This document shows, piece after piece, positions 25,109 through 34,519 of a stretch of 64,000 bases of DNA. The stretch comes from Planctomycetota bacterium (GTDB lineage Bacteria > Planctomycetota > SZUA-567 > H5-PLA8). The stretch's first letter is position 1, and every line of letters begins with the position of its first letter. Below the pieces are notes generated by a model. That model saw nothing but the letters and a program-made list of their open reading frames with translations, searched no databases and was not told the DNA's origin. Where the stretch lies: contig JABTUM010000002.1 of NCBI GenBank assembly GCA_015075375.1, positions 1,227,393 to 1,291,392 of the forward strand, given 5' to 3'. A program made the position numbers and the translations under genes.

Positions 25109-28100
25109 TCACTTCTGATACGCCGAGCCCTTCAGCCGCAGCAGGGATTCGGTGCCGCTGATCTGGCCGTCCACTTCGAGTTCGAGCGGCAGCAAGATCG
25201 TGGGCGGGGCGCCGATGCCGGTCTGCGGCGTACCGAACGTGCCCGCGGGCAGCCAGTGGCTGGTGGCCGTGACGAGCCACTTGAGCTTCTGGAACTGCAT
25301 GAGCTGCAGGCCCGCCGGCGGCACCGCGGCGCCCAGCGTGTTCTTCGACGGACGCCGGTAGCTGAAGATGGTTCCGGAGGCGTTGCCGATGAACGGCGCC
25401 AGCAGCGGATCGTTGCCCACCGTCTCGCTGAAGTCCCCGATGACCAGTCGTGCCCCGCCGGCACGCGGGTCGAAATCCGCGCCGCCGGCCGGCAGGAAAT
25501 TCAACGTCAGCAGCGCGCGATGCAGCACGACGCCTTTCGAAGTGCGCTGCTGAATGGAGGCCTTGTCGACGAAGAACAGGCCGTCGGGCCAGTCGTTGAG
25601 CGCCGAGCCCCACTTAAAGGAGCCCGTGCCCGTGGCGGTGGCCGACTTGCGCGTGTAGCTCGTCAGCAGGACGACGGTGGAGTTGAAGGTTCCCAGGCTG
25701 AGCGTCACCGCGATGGGCTGCGGCGCGTTCGTTTGCGGCGCGGCCACGAAGGGTGCGCCGAGTGAAGTGAGCAGGTCGGTGCTGGACGCCGAGACGGTCA
25801 AAAGGCCGGTGCCGAGGTTCAGCTTGGCCGAGAACTTGGGCGTCACGCCCCTGGCCGTCTGCCAGCTCACTTGAGTGGCGCTCACCGAAGTCGCGGCCAA
25901 GGGAGCGGCGGGGAGTTCCGCGCCGCCGAAGTCGAGTTGGAAGGTCTGCGCGCCCAAGTTGGCGAGATTCAAGCCCGCGGCTTGCAGCGCCGCGAACTCA
26001 AGCTTGGCTTGCAGCGTCAGGCTGTCGAAGCCCGGCGCCTTGGGAATGTTCAGCGTGTACTTCGCGCTCAGAATCTTCCAGCCCGCGTCGCCGATGTATG
26101 CCGCGCCGACCGGCGCTTCGGCTTCGTCGTCTTCGCCGTTCTCGGTTCCGTTGTCCGGCGTCGAATCGGTATCGGTCTCGTCCGCGTCCGAGATTTGGGC
26201 CGAGTTCACGATCTCGCCGCTTACCGTCACCGTCGCGGTGAGGTCGAGCTGTGCCTGCGCGCCGTCGGCCAGCGCGCCGATCGTCCAGATCCCGGTGGCG
26301 TCGTCGTAATCCCCGCCGCCGTCGTCGCTAACGTAGGCGAGGCCCGCCGGGAGGAGGTCGGTCACTTCGACGCCGCTGGCGTCGCTGGGGCCGTGGTTGG
26401 TGACCGTAAGTGTATAGGTCACGTCCGCGCCGACCGCGGGCATGGATTCGCCGGCGATCTTGGTCAGTGCCAGATCGATGCGGCGCTGGATGGCGGTGCT
26501 TTCGGTATCTGCGTCGTCGCCGGTTTCGATGAGCGGTTCGTTGGCGGCGAGGTTCGAGGTCGCGCAACTGGCGCTGGAACCGTGCGCGGCGGAAGGACCC
26601 ACGGTGGCGGTGAGCGTGAGGGTTGCGCTGCCGCCCGAAGCCAGGCTTCCGAGGGACCACGTGCCGCCGGTGTACCCGCCCGCGCTGGCGTCCGAATCGT
26701 CGAGCGTTACGCCGCTGGGCATGGTGGGTGTGACGTCGAGCGTCACGCCGCTGGCGTTCGAGGGCCCGTTGTTCGTGACCGTGACGGTGTAGACGAGGTT
26801 GCCCGCGCCGCTGCCGGCGGTGACGGGATCGGCGGATTCGGCGACGGTGACGACCAAGTCCACTTCGCGCGTAATGCTGGTGCTCTCGGTGTCTGTGTCG
26901 TTCGCGGCGGCGGTATCGGTTTCGTTCACGGCATCCACTTCGGCCTGGAGCGAGATGGCATCGGTGGCGGCCGCGGCGCCGGCGTCGGCGAAGAGCACGA
27001 TCGTCAGGGACTTATCGGCCCCGGCTGCCAGGGCGCCGAGCGTCCAATCGCCGTCCGGCGATCCGCCGTAGGTTCCTTGCTCGGCCAGCGCCTGCTTGAA
27101 GGTCACGCCGCTGGGCAGGGTGAGGCCCGTGGCGATGACGATGCCGCTGGCGTCGGACGGCCCGAGGTTCTCCACGCTGATCTGATAGACGAGGTTCGCG
27201 GGGGCGTTCGAGCCGGCCACGACAGGGTCGGTGAAGTCCACGACGGTGACTTTCAGGTCCGCCTCTCGGTACACGGTGGTGCTTTCGCTGTCGGAGTCGT
27301 TGGACGAGACCGGATCGTCCTCGTCCAGCGCCGTGACGGCCGGTGCGCAGACGATCACCGCGCCGTGCGCGGTGCTGGGTCCCACCGCCACCGTGACGGC
27401 CAGCGTCTTGTCCTCGCCGGCGGCGAGGGACGCGAGCGTCCAGGTGTTGGAGTCGGCGTCGGAGGTCACGTCGCCGGTAGAGGGGTTGACGAAGAAGATG
27501 GAGGTGCCGCTCGGGAGCGTGAGCGTGTTTTCCAGTTCGATGTTCGTCGCGCCTACGTTGCCCACGTTGGCAAGCGTGATCGTGTAGACGACGGTGTTGG
27601 ATCCGGCTTGGGCCGGATCCTCGCTCTCGGCCACGCTGACTTGAAGATCGGTGTACTGCGGCGTGACCGTGGCGGAGTCGTAGTCGTCGCCCGAGCCGTC
27701 GCCGGGGGTGCTGTCGGAGTCGGCCTCGCCGGACGCGGTGACTTCGGCGTCGTTGGCGATGGGGCTTAACGCATTCACCTGCGCGGTGATCTGGAGCGTG
27801 GCGCTCGCGCCGTTGGCCAGTGTGCCGATCGTCCAGATCCCGGTGGTGTCGTCGTAAGCTCCGCCGCCGTCGTCGCTGACGTAAGCGAGGCCCGCCGGGA
27901 GGAGGTCGGTGACTTGGATGCCGCCGGCCGCGGCCGGGCCTTCATTGTGAACGGTGAGGGTGAAGACCACGTTAGTGCCTACGGCGGGTGTGGCGAGGCT
28001 GGCCGAGAGGTCCAGGGACAGGTCGGCCGGGATGGAGAACCCGAAGTCCACGGTGGAGTTTACATCGGTGTCGTCGCCGTCCACGAGGGCGTCCGGTTCG

Positions 28101-31100
28101 AACCCGACGGCCAGCGTTACGGCCTGGCTGGCCACACCCAACCCCGCCACGGGCGAGCCGTTGTCGTCGCCGTTGACGTCGTCGTCCGGATCGGGGGCGA
28201 TACCGTTGCCCGTGCTGGAGACGTATCCTTCCAGCGCGCCGCCCGGCGCGAAGTTAGACGGATCGATCTGGACCACGTATTCGCCATCGGGCAGATCGGT
28301 GAAGAGGTAGTGTCCGCCGCCAGCGGTGGTCGTGGTCGCGACGAACGAGTCGCCGGCGTCGAGGCTCCCCGATGTCGTGCCGTCGTCGGTGTAGAGGTTG
28401 ACCGTCACACCATCCACGCCTGCTTCCAGATCGGCGGGTTCGTAGATGCCGTTGTTGTTGAGGTCGTGGAAAACGAGGTTTCCGAGGGTGGCAATCGGTG
28501 TGGCAGCAGAGGCCACAAACACGTCAAAAGCCTGGTTCCAGTCGCTATTTGAAAGGTCCGAAGCTAGGCTTTGAAACACCACAAATTCGCCATTCGCACT
28601 AATCCTTGGAGAATCGGAAATCGAATTTCCCGTAACGTCCGGCCCAGAAGTTGAACGACTAACTACCTTCACCTCACCAGTTTCCCTCTCGAATAAGAAA
28701 ACGTTCCCATGACCATTAACATAAGTTACGCCCGAGCGGAGATCGGTCGAAGAACTCGTAAATGCCACGAATGCACCGTTCGAGTTCACCACAGGAGATT
28801 CGCTCGCACTATTTCCGGAATTAGTTGAACCGGTAATTGATCGACTAACCAGCGTCATCGCACCCGTCGCACATTCGAAAAGAAAAACATCTGGGCTAAT
28901 ACCATTTGCGTCAATGCCATCAACTAAGTCAGTAGCTTGGCTTGCAAACGCCACGAAAGCTCCGTCCTCGCTTAGGTTGTGACTGAAAGAGAAGCCATTA
29001 CCTGTCGTGGTCGCTCCAGATACCGAATGACTTACCAACACTAGATTCCCTGTTGTGCGCTCATATAGAAAAACATCCGCTTGTGAGCCGTTGATATCCG
29101 TCCCCTCCACTAAGTCGGAAGCTTGGCTTCGAAACGCCACGTAATCGCCATCTCCGCTGATCACAGCAGAATCAGATGCCCGATTGCCTGTAGTGTTCGG
29201 ACCAGACGTCGAATGGCTTACTAGGGTCAATACGCCTGACTCCCGATCGAACAGGAAAAGATCGTATGAGCCATTCATGTCTGTAATACCTGCAATTAGG
29301 TTGGTCGCTCGGCTTTCGAAAGCAACAAACCTTCCGTCTGCTGTCACCACAGGGTAACGGGACCTGGCGTTTCCATTCGTAATAGGACCAGCAGCTGATC
29401 GGCTTACCACCGACACCGATCCAGTAGCACGCTCAAAAAGAAATACGTCTTCAGAGAAATTCCATCCCAACCCTTCAACTAGGTCGTCTGAATCGCTACT
29501 GAAAACGACGTACGCCCCATCCGCACTCAACGATGGACAGTCAGATGCCGCGCCGGTAGTCATGTAGGCACTAGAATATGAATGACTGACTAATGTTATT
29601 GTCCCAGTTTCTCGCTCGAAAAGAAATATATCAAAATTATCGCCATTAATATCGATACCCCCGACAAGATCGGTGGCTTTGCTCTTGAAAACCACAAACG
29701 CACCGTCAGCACTTATTACTGGAAAGTCGGACTGACCATTTCCTGTCGTGGTTAGGCCCGCAATCGAATGGCTCACTAAGGTAGTCGTATTTGTTACTCG
29801 GTCGTATAGAAAGACATCGCCCGTTTTATTGAGATCTATTTGCCCTAAAACAAGGTTCGTAGAAAAGCCAATGAAGGCAATGAACCTACCGTCAGCACTC
29901 ACCGACGTGCCAGACGACAAATGGGAGCCGCCGATACTCGCAAATGGTGTGTCAAGGGCATGCCGACTAACCAAATTTACAGAACCTGTCTCACGCTCAA
30001 AGAGGAATGCATCCAAGGTGTACTCGGAAGTATTCGTACCTTCGACCAAGTCAGTAGCCGTGCTGGAAAACACAACTATCTCACCATTCGCACTTAACGC
30101 AGGGCTGCTGGAAAACTGGTTCCCCGTTGTAGCAATTCCTGCGGTAGAATGGCTCACAAGTGTCACAACGCCAGATTGGCGCTCGAAGAGGAAAATGTCC
30201 CAATTCCACGCATTAGGATCTGGGCCGACAACCAAATCGGATGCGGAACTTCTGAAAATGACGAAATTGCCATCTAAACTCATCACATGAATATCAGACT
30301 CCCTGTTTCCCGTTGTGGTTGACCCGGCCGAGGAATGGCTTACCAACGAAACCGCACCAGTTGCACGCTCAAAAATGAACACATCTGGGTTCAATCCATT
30401 GGTGTTTGAGAAGGCAGGGACTAAATCCGTGGCGTAACTTTTAAAGGACACGAAGGCTCCGTCAGCGCTTAAAGAAGGAGATTGCGAGGGGCCGTTGCCC
30501 GTCGCAGCGCCTCCGGCGATCGAATGACTCACAAGCTCCACTGTCCCTGTTGTCCGTTCGTATAGATACACATCACTCTCGCCGCCATTTGAATCTGTGC
30601 CTGCGATTAAGTTGGTAGCCTTGCTTTGGAACGCCACGAACGCCCCGTCGCTACTCAGCAAGGCAGATTCGGACTGCCCGTTCCCCGTTACGGCTTCCCC
30701 TGCCAGAGAACGGCTCACTAGAGTCACAGCTCCTGAACTGCGTTCAAACAGGAAGACATCCGAACTAGCTCCATTGGAGTCTACAAATCCTTCCACGAGA
30801 TTAGTCGCAACACTTCGAAATACGGCGAAGGCGCCATCCGCACTTATCGCGGGATAATCGGAGTATCCGTTCCCTGTAGAAGTTGGACCTGAGATCGAGC
30901 GACTAACGAGCGTCACCGTTCCCGTTTCGCGATCAAATAGAAAAACATCATGGTGTGTGCCGTTCGTATCCGTACCCGCTACCAAATTGGTGGCACTGCT
31001 TTGGAACACTACGAACGCACCATTCTCGCTCAAACTAGGAATTACAGACCAAAAGTTTCCAGTTGTAGTCGGGTCGGCCGCTGTATGGCTTACTAAGGTT

Positions 31101-31576
31101 ACGACCCCAGTCGCCCGCTCAAACAGGAATATATCGAAATCCTCATTGGTATCCGTGCCTGCGACCAGATCGGTTGCCTTGCTTCGAAACGCCACGAACG
31201 CGCCGTCCGCGCTCAGTGCGGCAGAATCGGATACACTATTCCCCGCAATGTTCGTACCGGCCAACGAATGACTCACCAGAGTAATCGAGTCAGTTATCCG
31301 GTCGTAAATGAATACGTCGTCGCTATAGTTGAAATCCACCTGCCCCGGCACGAGATCGGGTGCATTACTGATGAGAATTGTATACCGCCCATCCGCGCTT
31401 AGCGTTTGAGCAGTCGCTCCTGTGAGAACATAGCTATCTCCTGCAGCACTTTCCAAGGGGAATGCTGCTTTGGATACCAACTCCACTGCGACTTCGCTAC
31501 CATACAATTGGTGTCCACATACTCCTAATACTCCCATGAGCCATAATAAGGGCAAGATCTCAGTCTGGATCTTCAT
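25109..31576 (-). CDS. Giant secreted PD40/SdrD-B/DUF11 repeat protein
   Basis: This 2155-residue protein starts with a signal peptide (MKIQTEILPLLWLMGVLGVCG). Residues about 35-1025 hold 16 repeats of about 63 residues with the pattern SADGAFVAF...ATDLV...DVFLFER.TG.VTLVSHS, a TolB/PD40-like beta-propeller type. An SdrD-B-like domain follows (about 1030-1150, LGNLVFHDLNNNGIYEPAD). Then come about six DUF11 domains (to about 1820; SLDLSASLATPAVGTN, DLLPAGLAYVSDDGGG) and a C-terminal beta-rich region without a sorting motif that I recognise. The part encoded at 28490-31500 is strikingly AT-richer than the rest. It is translationally coupled to the gene before it. The role is probably extracellular binding or adhesion; no enzyme site is seen. 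Confidence 0.88.
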   Translation of the reverse strand: MKIQTEILPLLWLMGVLGVCGHQLYGSEVAVELVSKAAFPLESAAGDSYVLTGATAQTLSADGRYTILISNAPDLVPGQVDFNYSDDVFIYDRITDSITLVSHSLAGTNIAGNSVSDSAALSADGAFVAFRSKATDLVAGTDTNEDFDIFLFERATGVVTLVSHTAADPTTTGNFWSVIPSLSENGAFVVFQSSATNLVAGTDTNGTHHDVFLFDRETGTVTLVSRSISGPTSTGNGYSDYPAISADGAFAVFRSVATNLVEGFVDSNGASSDVFLFERSSGAVTLVSRSLAGEAVTGNGQSESALLSSDGAFVAFQSKATNLIAGTDSNGGESDVYLYERTTGTVELVSHSIAGGAATGNGPSQSPSLSADGAFVSFKSYATDLVPAFSNTNGLNPDVFIFERATGAVSLVSHSSAGSTTTGNRESDIHVMSLDGNFVIFRSSASDLVVGPDPNAWNWDIFLFERQSGVVTLVSHSTAGIATTGNQFSSSPALSANGEIVVFSSTATDLVEGTNTSEYTLDAFLFERETGSVNLVSRHALDTPFASIGGSHLSSGTSVSADGRFIAFIGFSTNLVLGQIDLNKTGDVFLYDRVTNTTTLVSHSIAGLTTTGNGQSDFPVISADGAFVVFKSKATDLVGGIDINGDNFDIFLFERETGTITLVSHSYSSAYMTTGAASDCPSLSADGAYVVFSSDSDDLVEGLGWNFSEDVFLFERATGSVSVVSRSAAGPITNGNARSRYPVVTADGRFVAFESRATNLIAGITDMNGSYDLFLFDRESGVLTLVSHSTSGPNTTGNRASDSAVISGDGDYVAFRSQASDLVEGTDINGSQADVFLYERTTGNLVLVSHSVSGATTTGNGFSFSHNLSEDGAFVAFASQATDLVDGIDANGISPDVFLFECATGAMTLVSRSITGSTNSGNSASESPVVNSNGAFVAFTSSSTDLRSGVTYVNGHGNVFLFERETGEVKVVSRSTSGPDVTGNSISDSPRISANGEFVVFQSLASDLSNSDWNQAFDVFVASAATPIATLGNLVFHDLNNNGIYEPADLEAGVDGVTVNLYTDDGTTSGSLDAGDSFVATTTTAGGGHYLFTDLPDGEYVVQIDPSNFAPGGALEGYVSSTGNGIAPDPDDDVNGDDNGSPVAGLGVASQAVTLAVGFEPDALVDGDDTDVNSTVDFGFSIPADLSLDLSASLATPAVGTNVVFTLTVHNEGPAAAGGIQVTDLLPAGLAYVSDDGGGAYDDTTGIWTIGTLANGASATLQITAQVNALSPIANDAEVTASGEADSDSTPGDGSGDDYDSATVTPQYTDLQVSVAESEDPAQAGSNTVVYTITLANVGNVGATNIELENTLTLPSGTSIFFVNPSTGDVTSDADSNTWTLASLAAGEDKTLAVTVAVGPSTAHGAVIVCAPAVTALDEDDPVSSNDSDSESTTVYREADLKVTVVDFTDPVVAGSNAPANLVYQISVENLGPSDASGIVIATGLTLPSGVTFKQALAEQGTYGGSPDGDWTLGALAAGADKSLTIVLFADAGAAAATDAISLQAEVDAVNETDTAAANDTDTESTSITREVDLVVTVAESADPVTAGSGAGNLVYTVTVTNNGPSNASGVTLDVTPTMPSGVTLDDSDASAGGYTGGTWSLGSLASGGSATLTLTATVGPSAAHGSSASCATSNLAANEPLIETGDDADTESTAIQRRIDLALTKIAGESMPAVGADVTYTLTVTNHGPSDASGVEVTDLLPAGLAYVSDDGGGDYDDATGIWTIGALADGAQAQLDLTATVTVSGEIVNSAQISDADETDTDSTPDNGTENGEDDEAEAPVGAAYIGDAGWKILSAKYTLNIPKAPGFDSLTLQAKLEFAALQAAGLNLANLGAQTFQLDFGGAELPAAPLAATSVSATQVSWQTARGVTPKFSAKLNLGTGLLTVSASSTDLLTSLGAPFVAAPQTNAPQPIAVTLSLGTFNSTVVLLTSYTRKSATATGTGSFKWGSALNDWPDGLFFVDKASIQQRTSKGVVLHRALLTLNFLPAGGADFDPRAGGARLVIGDFSETVGNDPLLAPFIGNASGTIFSYRRPSKNTLGAAVPPAGLQLMQFQKLKWLVTATSHWLPAGTFGTPQTGIGAPPTILLPLELEVDGQISGTESLLRLKGSAYQK

Positions 31577-32073
31577 AGCTTGAATTCCCTAATAATTCCA
31601 ATTGAAGAGCGCTGCAATCGAACCTTTAAACGCGTAGCCTCGACGTGAAGTTCGCCCGCCGGGACCGGGTTCAAAACCTCTCCGTATCCCCAAGCCGTCG
31701 CATTCAGGCCGAAGTACCAGTCCGCGGCCGGTGCGGCCGCTTCACTCGAAGGAGGTTCCGTGGCCGGTTCAGGCGGACGGCTCGCGGGGCGGTGCATAAA
31801 GAGCATCCCGGCCGGACCGGCCAACATGCGGTAGCCCTGCTTATAGTTCGAGCCCCACTGCAAGCCCTCCTGCGACGGGAGCGTGGACGCCTCGAAACTG
31901 TACATCGAATGCTGAACCTGCTGCATGATCGACGCGTGCTGATCGGGCGGGAGTTCGGAGGGTTTATCGCTACCCGGTGCCGATTGCGCGCGTGGCGGCC
32001 CTTCGCCGGCTTGCGACCAAGCGCTGGCTCCAAGCAAGACCGTTACAAGCAGGAAAGGCAGCGCTTTGGGCAT
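31573..32073 (-). CDS. Small exported protein coupled to the giant repeat protein
   Basis: The 166-residue product has a signal peptide (MPKALPFLLVTVLLGASAWSQA), a Pro/Ser-rich stretch, a His/Gln-rich segment (QHASIMQQVQHSMYSFEA) and a C-terminal WYFGLNATAWGYG region. Its stop overlaps the ATG of the giant gene by 4 bases (ATGA), so both are probably made together and may act together at the cell surface. I do not recognise the family. The first ATG 18 bases upstream is less likely because the leader begins at this Met. Confidence 0.7.
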   Translation of the reverse strand: MPKALPFLLVTVLLGASAWSQAGEGPPRAQSAPGSDKPSELPPDQHASIMQQVQHSMYSFEASTLPSQEGLQWGSNYKQGYRMLAGPAGMLFMHRPASRPPEPATEPPSSEAAAPAADWYFGLNATAWGYGEVLNPVPAGELHVEATRLKVRLQRSSIGIIREFKL

Positions 32074-32221
32074 GAAGGCGGGCTCATCCAAGCAGACCGG
32101 GTGCGCATCGATACAACCTGTAAGACCCTTAGCGTAAAACCACCTGATACGTAAGGCAAGGCTCGCACGCCGATTTAGGTGTCAATAAATAGGGCGGCCT
32201 ATTGCACTGGTGCGCAAGCTT

Positions 32222-32466
32222 TTACCACGCCTGCCGGTACAGGTCGGCGATTTCTTCCCGGCGTCGGGAGGCAGGGGTTTTGGGCGGGGCTGCCGGAGGC
32301 GAGGGCGTCTTGGGCCATCTTGAGGAGTTCGGGTTCGACGCGGGACCAAGGCTGGCGGGCGCATTCGGAGAGGCGGGGGATTTCGAGCGTGCGGTTGAGG
32401 GCTTCGAGCCATTCGACGAGCGCCGCGCAGGCGGAAGTGGGCACCCTGATTTGGGATGAAAATGTC
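32222..32466 (-). pseudogene. C-terminal remnant of an iron-containing alcohol dehydrogenase, frameshifted
   Basis: One frame reads ALVEWLEALNRTLEIPRLSE and later MAQDALASGSPAQNPCLPT; the next frame continues REEIADLYRQAW and a stop. Together these match the last 80 or so residues of Fe-dependent alcohol dehydrogenases. One extra C near 32260 breaks the frame. The N-terminal 300 residues are absent; the fragment begins about 85 bases from the tRNA-derived left end of the integrated element. Confidence 0.75.
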
Positions 32467-32549
32467 GCACAGGTAGCGCACAGAATAGCCGCCGGCGCGG
32501 AGACGGTCACCGTAACCGAAGAATGCGAAGCGGCTTGCGTGGGTTCGGG

Positions 32550-32608
32550 AATGGTGGGCAGGGAGGGATTTGAACCCCCGTAGACTTTCGTCGACAGATT
32601 TACAGTCT
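32550..32608 (-). repeat. Left attachment site (attL): displaced 3' half of tRNA-Tyr
   Basis: These 59 bases are identical to 42581-42639. They contain the tRNA-Tyr sequence from the anticodon arm through the variable arm, T arm and CCA end. The 5' half of the tRNA is missing, so this copy is the original host end cut off by insertion. Confidence 0.92.
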
Positions 32609-32648
32609 AACGCCACATATCTAAGTGCTTTATATGTAAGGCTTTAAT

Positions 32649-32690
32649 TTTTGCTTACACTCGTAAACTTACGAATAGCTTACGCGGTTT
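32649..32690. promoter_or_regulatory. Left arm-type integrase sites (CTTACG motifs)
   Basis: GCTTACACTCGTAAACTTACGAATAGCTTACG-type sequence next to attL repeats CTTAC three times. The same motif cluster lies next to attR at 42478-42515. Such paired clusters are typical arm-type binding sites of integrase or excisionase. Confidence 0.45.
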
Positions 32691-32779
32691 CCTTGCATTC
32701 TGGCGGGGTCTCGTGCCTCAACGCTACAGACAGTCTATCTGCCGCTCAAAAGCCCCGCCAGCGCCAACTGTGCGCGAAA

Positions 32780-32812
32780 GAGAAAGCCCCCAGCCACGAG
32801 GCTAGGGGCTCT
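32780..32812 (-). terminator. Hairpin terminator 1 at the end of the element operon
   Basis: On the minus strand AGCCCCTAGCC pairs with GGCTGGGGGCT (one mismatch) and is followed by TTCTCTTTC. Confidence 0.6.
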
Positions 32813-32875
32813 GCCGTGCCGGGCGTTCGGAAGGCACGGCGCGCACCGGATGGTGCGGGTACGCTCGAAAACGAG

Positions 32876-32912
32876 AAAGCCCCTGGACCCAAGACCAGGG
32901 GCTCTCCCTCGC
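32876..32912 (-). terminator. Hairpin terminator 2 at the end of the element operon
   Basis: On the minus strand AGCCCCTGG pairs with CCAGGGGCT, followed by TTCTCGTTTTC. It is the first hairpin met after the last element gene, with a similar one 65 bases further on. Confidence 0.65.
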
Positions 32913-33006
32913 AGCCAGCCGGGTGCGGAGGTACCCAGCGGCGCAGCTCGAAAATGGGGAGCATCGGGCAAGGGGCTTTGGGACGCCTCGCGCGATGCGT
33001 TAGGGC

Positions 33007-33360
33007 TCAGTTCATGGCGGCTTGGTCGCCGCGTTCGCGCTCCAGCTCACGCGCCACAGTCGAAAGCCGGTCCGCTAAGACGGTCGTGAACGGCTCTTGC
33101 CCGTCAAGGAAGCTCAACAACTCCCGCGCCGCGTCGAACAGCTCGAAGGCATCCCGCCAGCGCCGGTCAGTAAGCCGACAATCGCCGATGCACACCAGCG
33201 CCCGGAATACGGTCTTTGGCGTTGCGGCATGGCTCGCCGCGTAGCGCATTAAGAGCCCTTCCGCGTCGCGCCGCTCGGCTTCGGTCGATGGAACGCGCTT
33301 CGATGCAAGATAGCCGTCCATGCGCGCGAACTCGGAAGGCGTCAACGGCTCAAGGTTCAA
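33007..33360 (-). CDS. Element protein, helical, unknown function
   Basis: This 117-residue protein (MNLEPLTPSEFARMDGYLAS...) is predicted helical; AFELFDAARELLSFLDGQEPFTTVLADRLSTVA reads like a helix-turn-helix pair of TPR type. It is the last gene of the element operon, 7 bases after the 383-residue gene, and is followed by two hairpin terminators. No family is recognised. Confidence 0.6.
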   Translation of the reverse strand: MNLEPLTPSEFARMDGYLASKRVPSTEAERRDAEGLLMRYAASHAATPKTVFRALVCIGDCRLTDRRWRDAFELFDAARELLSFLDGQEPFTTVLADRLSTVARELERERGDQAAMN

Positions 33361-33367
33361 AGTGGAT

Positions 33368-34519
33368 TCAATTTAGATTCCTTTGAATCATGAACTCATT
33401 TACCACGCGTTGGTGCCAGGTGCGTTCTTGCTCCATGATTTGGTTGGTGGTGTCCTTCCAATACAGCGCGGCTTCCAACTCAAGCTGAGCGTCGGCGTCC
33501 TCTTTCGCCTTGTCCGCCATTTTGATAGCCAACTCGCGCCTCTTTTCTTCGCGCGCGCCAGTGAGCCGGTCCACCGTCTCTTGCTTCACCCATTCCCGAA
33601 TGGTGTCCCAGCTCGTATTTTTTTCGAGCATAGCCCCCAGGCTCATTTGATACTCAACGTCGGGGTGATTCATGAACCGCGCCGATTGGAACCGCCCGCC
33701 GCTGTCTTTTCCGAAGGTGCTGGTATGCCGCCTAATCCAGTCCGCCAGGTCCGCGCGCCGCTCGCGCCCCTTCGCCGTCCGCTCCAAGTGCGCTTGCGAC
33801 GTGAAGCCGAAGACGCTTGTGCTCGCCTCTCGGTCAAGGTCTTCTTGCCGCGCGAGTATCTGCCGCTGCTGGCGTTGGAAGTCCAGCGCGCCGGTATCGC
33901 TCGAAAATCTCAGGTCAATCGAGCGCCTTAGCCGCGCCGATGCGCCCGCGCCTTCAATCTCGACGCGCCGCTCGTGCTGCCTATCCCGTTCCTCAATCAT
34001 GTTCGCCGCGTGCCGCGCCAAGATGCCAGTTATGGCGATGCCCGGCCCCGCGCGAACCGCCGCAGCCGACAGCGCCGCGCCGCCCGATGCCAGACGCGCG
34101 CCTAGTTGGGCAATCCGCGCGTTGCCGCTACGGGTGAGCACCGCGCCTAGATGCGTGAGCCCGCCGCCCGCGTCGTTGACGGTGCCGCCGTTGACGTTGC
34201 CGGAAAGCACTTGCCGCAAGCGCCCGTGCGGGTTGTGCGTGTTCAGCAACCGCACCAGCCGCCCCGGAAGGCTCTTATCGACGGCTTGCTCGATGCGCCG
34301 GGTTTCTTCGAGCCGCTCGCGAATGCCGTCGGCTTGCGCGCGATACTTGCCGATGCGGTCTAAAGCCGCCGCGTTCTTGATGCTGCCGCCCGCTGCTTCG
34401 AGCTTCAGGAGCGCCTTTTCAGCACGCGTAGCCAAGCGCTCGGCTTCTTTCGCCGCCGTGCGCAGGTCGCCAAGCAACTCCGCTTGCTCGATGCTTACTT
34501 TAATGCGTTCTTTAGGCAT
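33368..34519 (-). CDS. Long coiled-coil element protein with a small Gly/Ala-rich core
   Basis: Of 383 residues, about 1-75 and 200-380 are highly charged heptad-like helices (KEAERLATRAEKALLKLEAA; later KADKAKEDADAQLELEAAL-type runs). The centre (about 130-180) is Gly/Ala-rich and weakly hydrophobic. That layout resembles a short tape-measure or minor virion protein, but no motif proves it. The ATG directly follows the stop of the preceding 70-residue gene with no gap. Confidence 0.65.
   Translation of the reverse strand: MPKERIKVSIEQAELLGDLRTAAKEAERLATRAEKALLKLEAAGGSIKNAAALDRIGKYRAQADGIRERLEETRRIEQAVDKSLPGRLVRLLNTHNPHGRLRQVLSGNVNGGTVNDAGGGLTHLGAVLTRSGNARIAQLGARLASGGAALSAAAVRAGPGIAITGILARHAANMIEERDRQHERRVEIEGAGASARLRRSIDLRFSSDTGALDFQRQQRQILARQEDLDREASTSVFGFTSQAHLERTAKGRERRADLADWIRRHTSTFGKDSGGRFQSARFMNHPDVEYQMSLGAMLEKNTSWDTIREWVKQETVDRLTGAREEKRRELAIKMADKAKEDADAQLELEAALYWKDTTNQIMEQERTWHQRVVNEFMIQRNLN

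Noticed and set aside
25871..27769. A 632-codon open frame on the plus strand within the giant gene
   Set aside because: DUF11 repeats on the minus strand explain the sequence; the plus product is a low-complexity shadow.
28500..31400. Regular repeats that could suggest a CRISPR array
   Set aside because: The unit is about 190 bases, degenerate and in frame as 63-residue protein repeats; no short identical repeats with unique spacers are present.
32735..32971. Short minus-strand frames with repeated EPL...GAFSF peptides
   Set aside because: These come from reading through two similar terminator hairpins, a common artefact.
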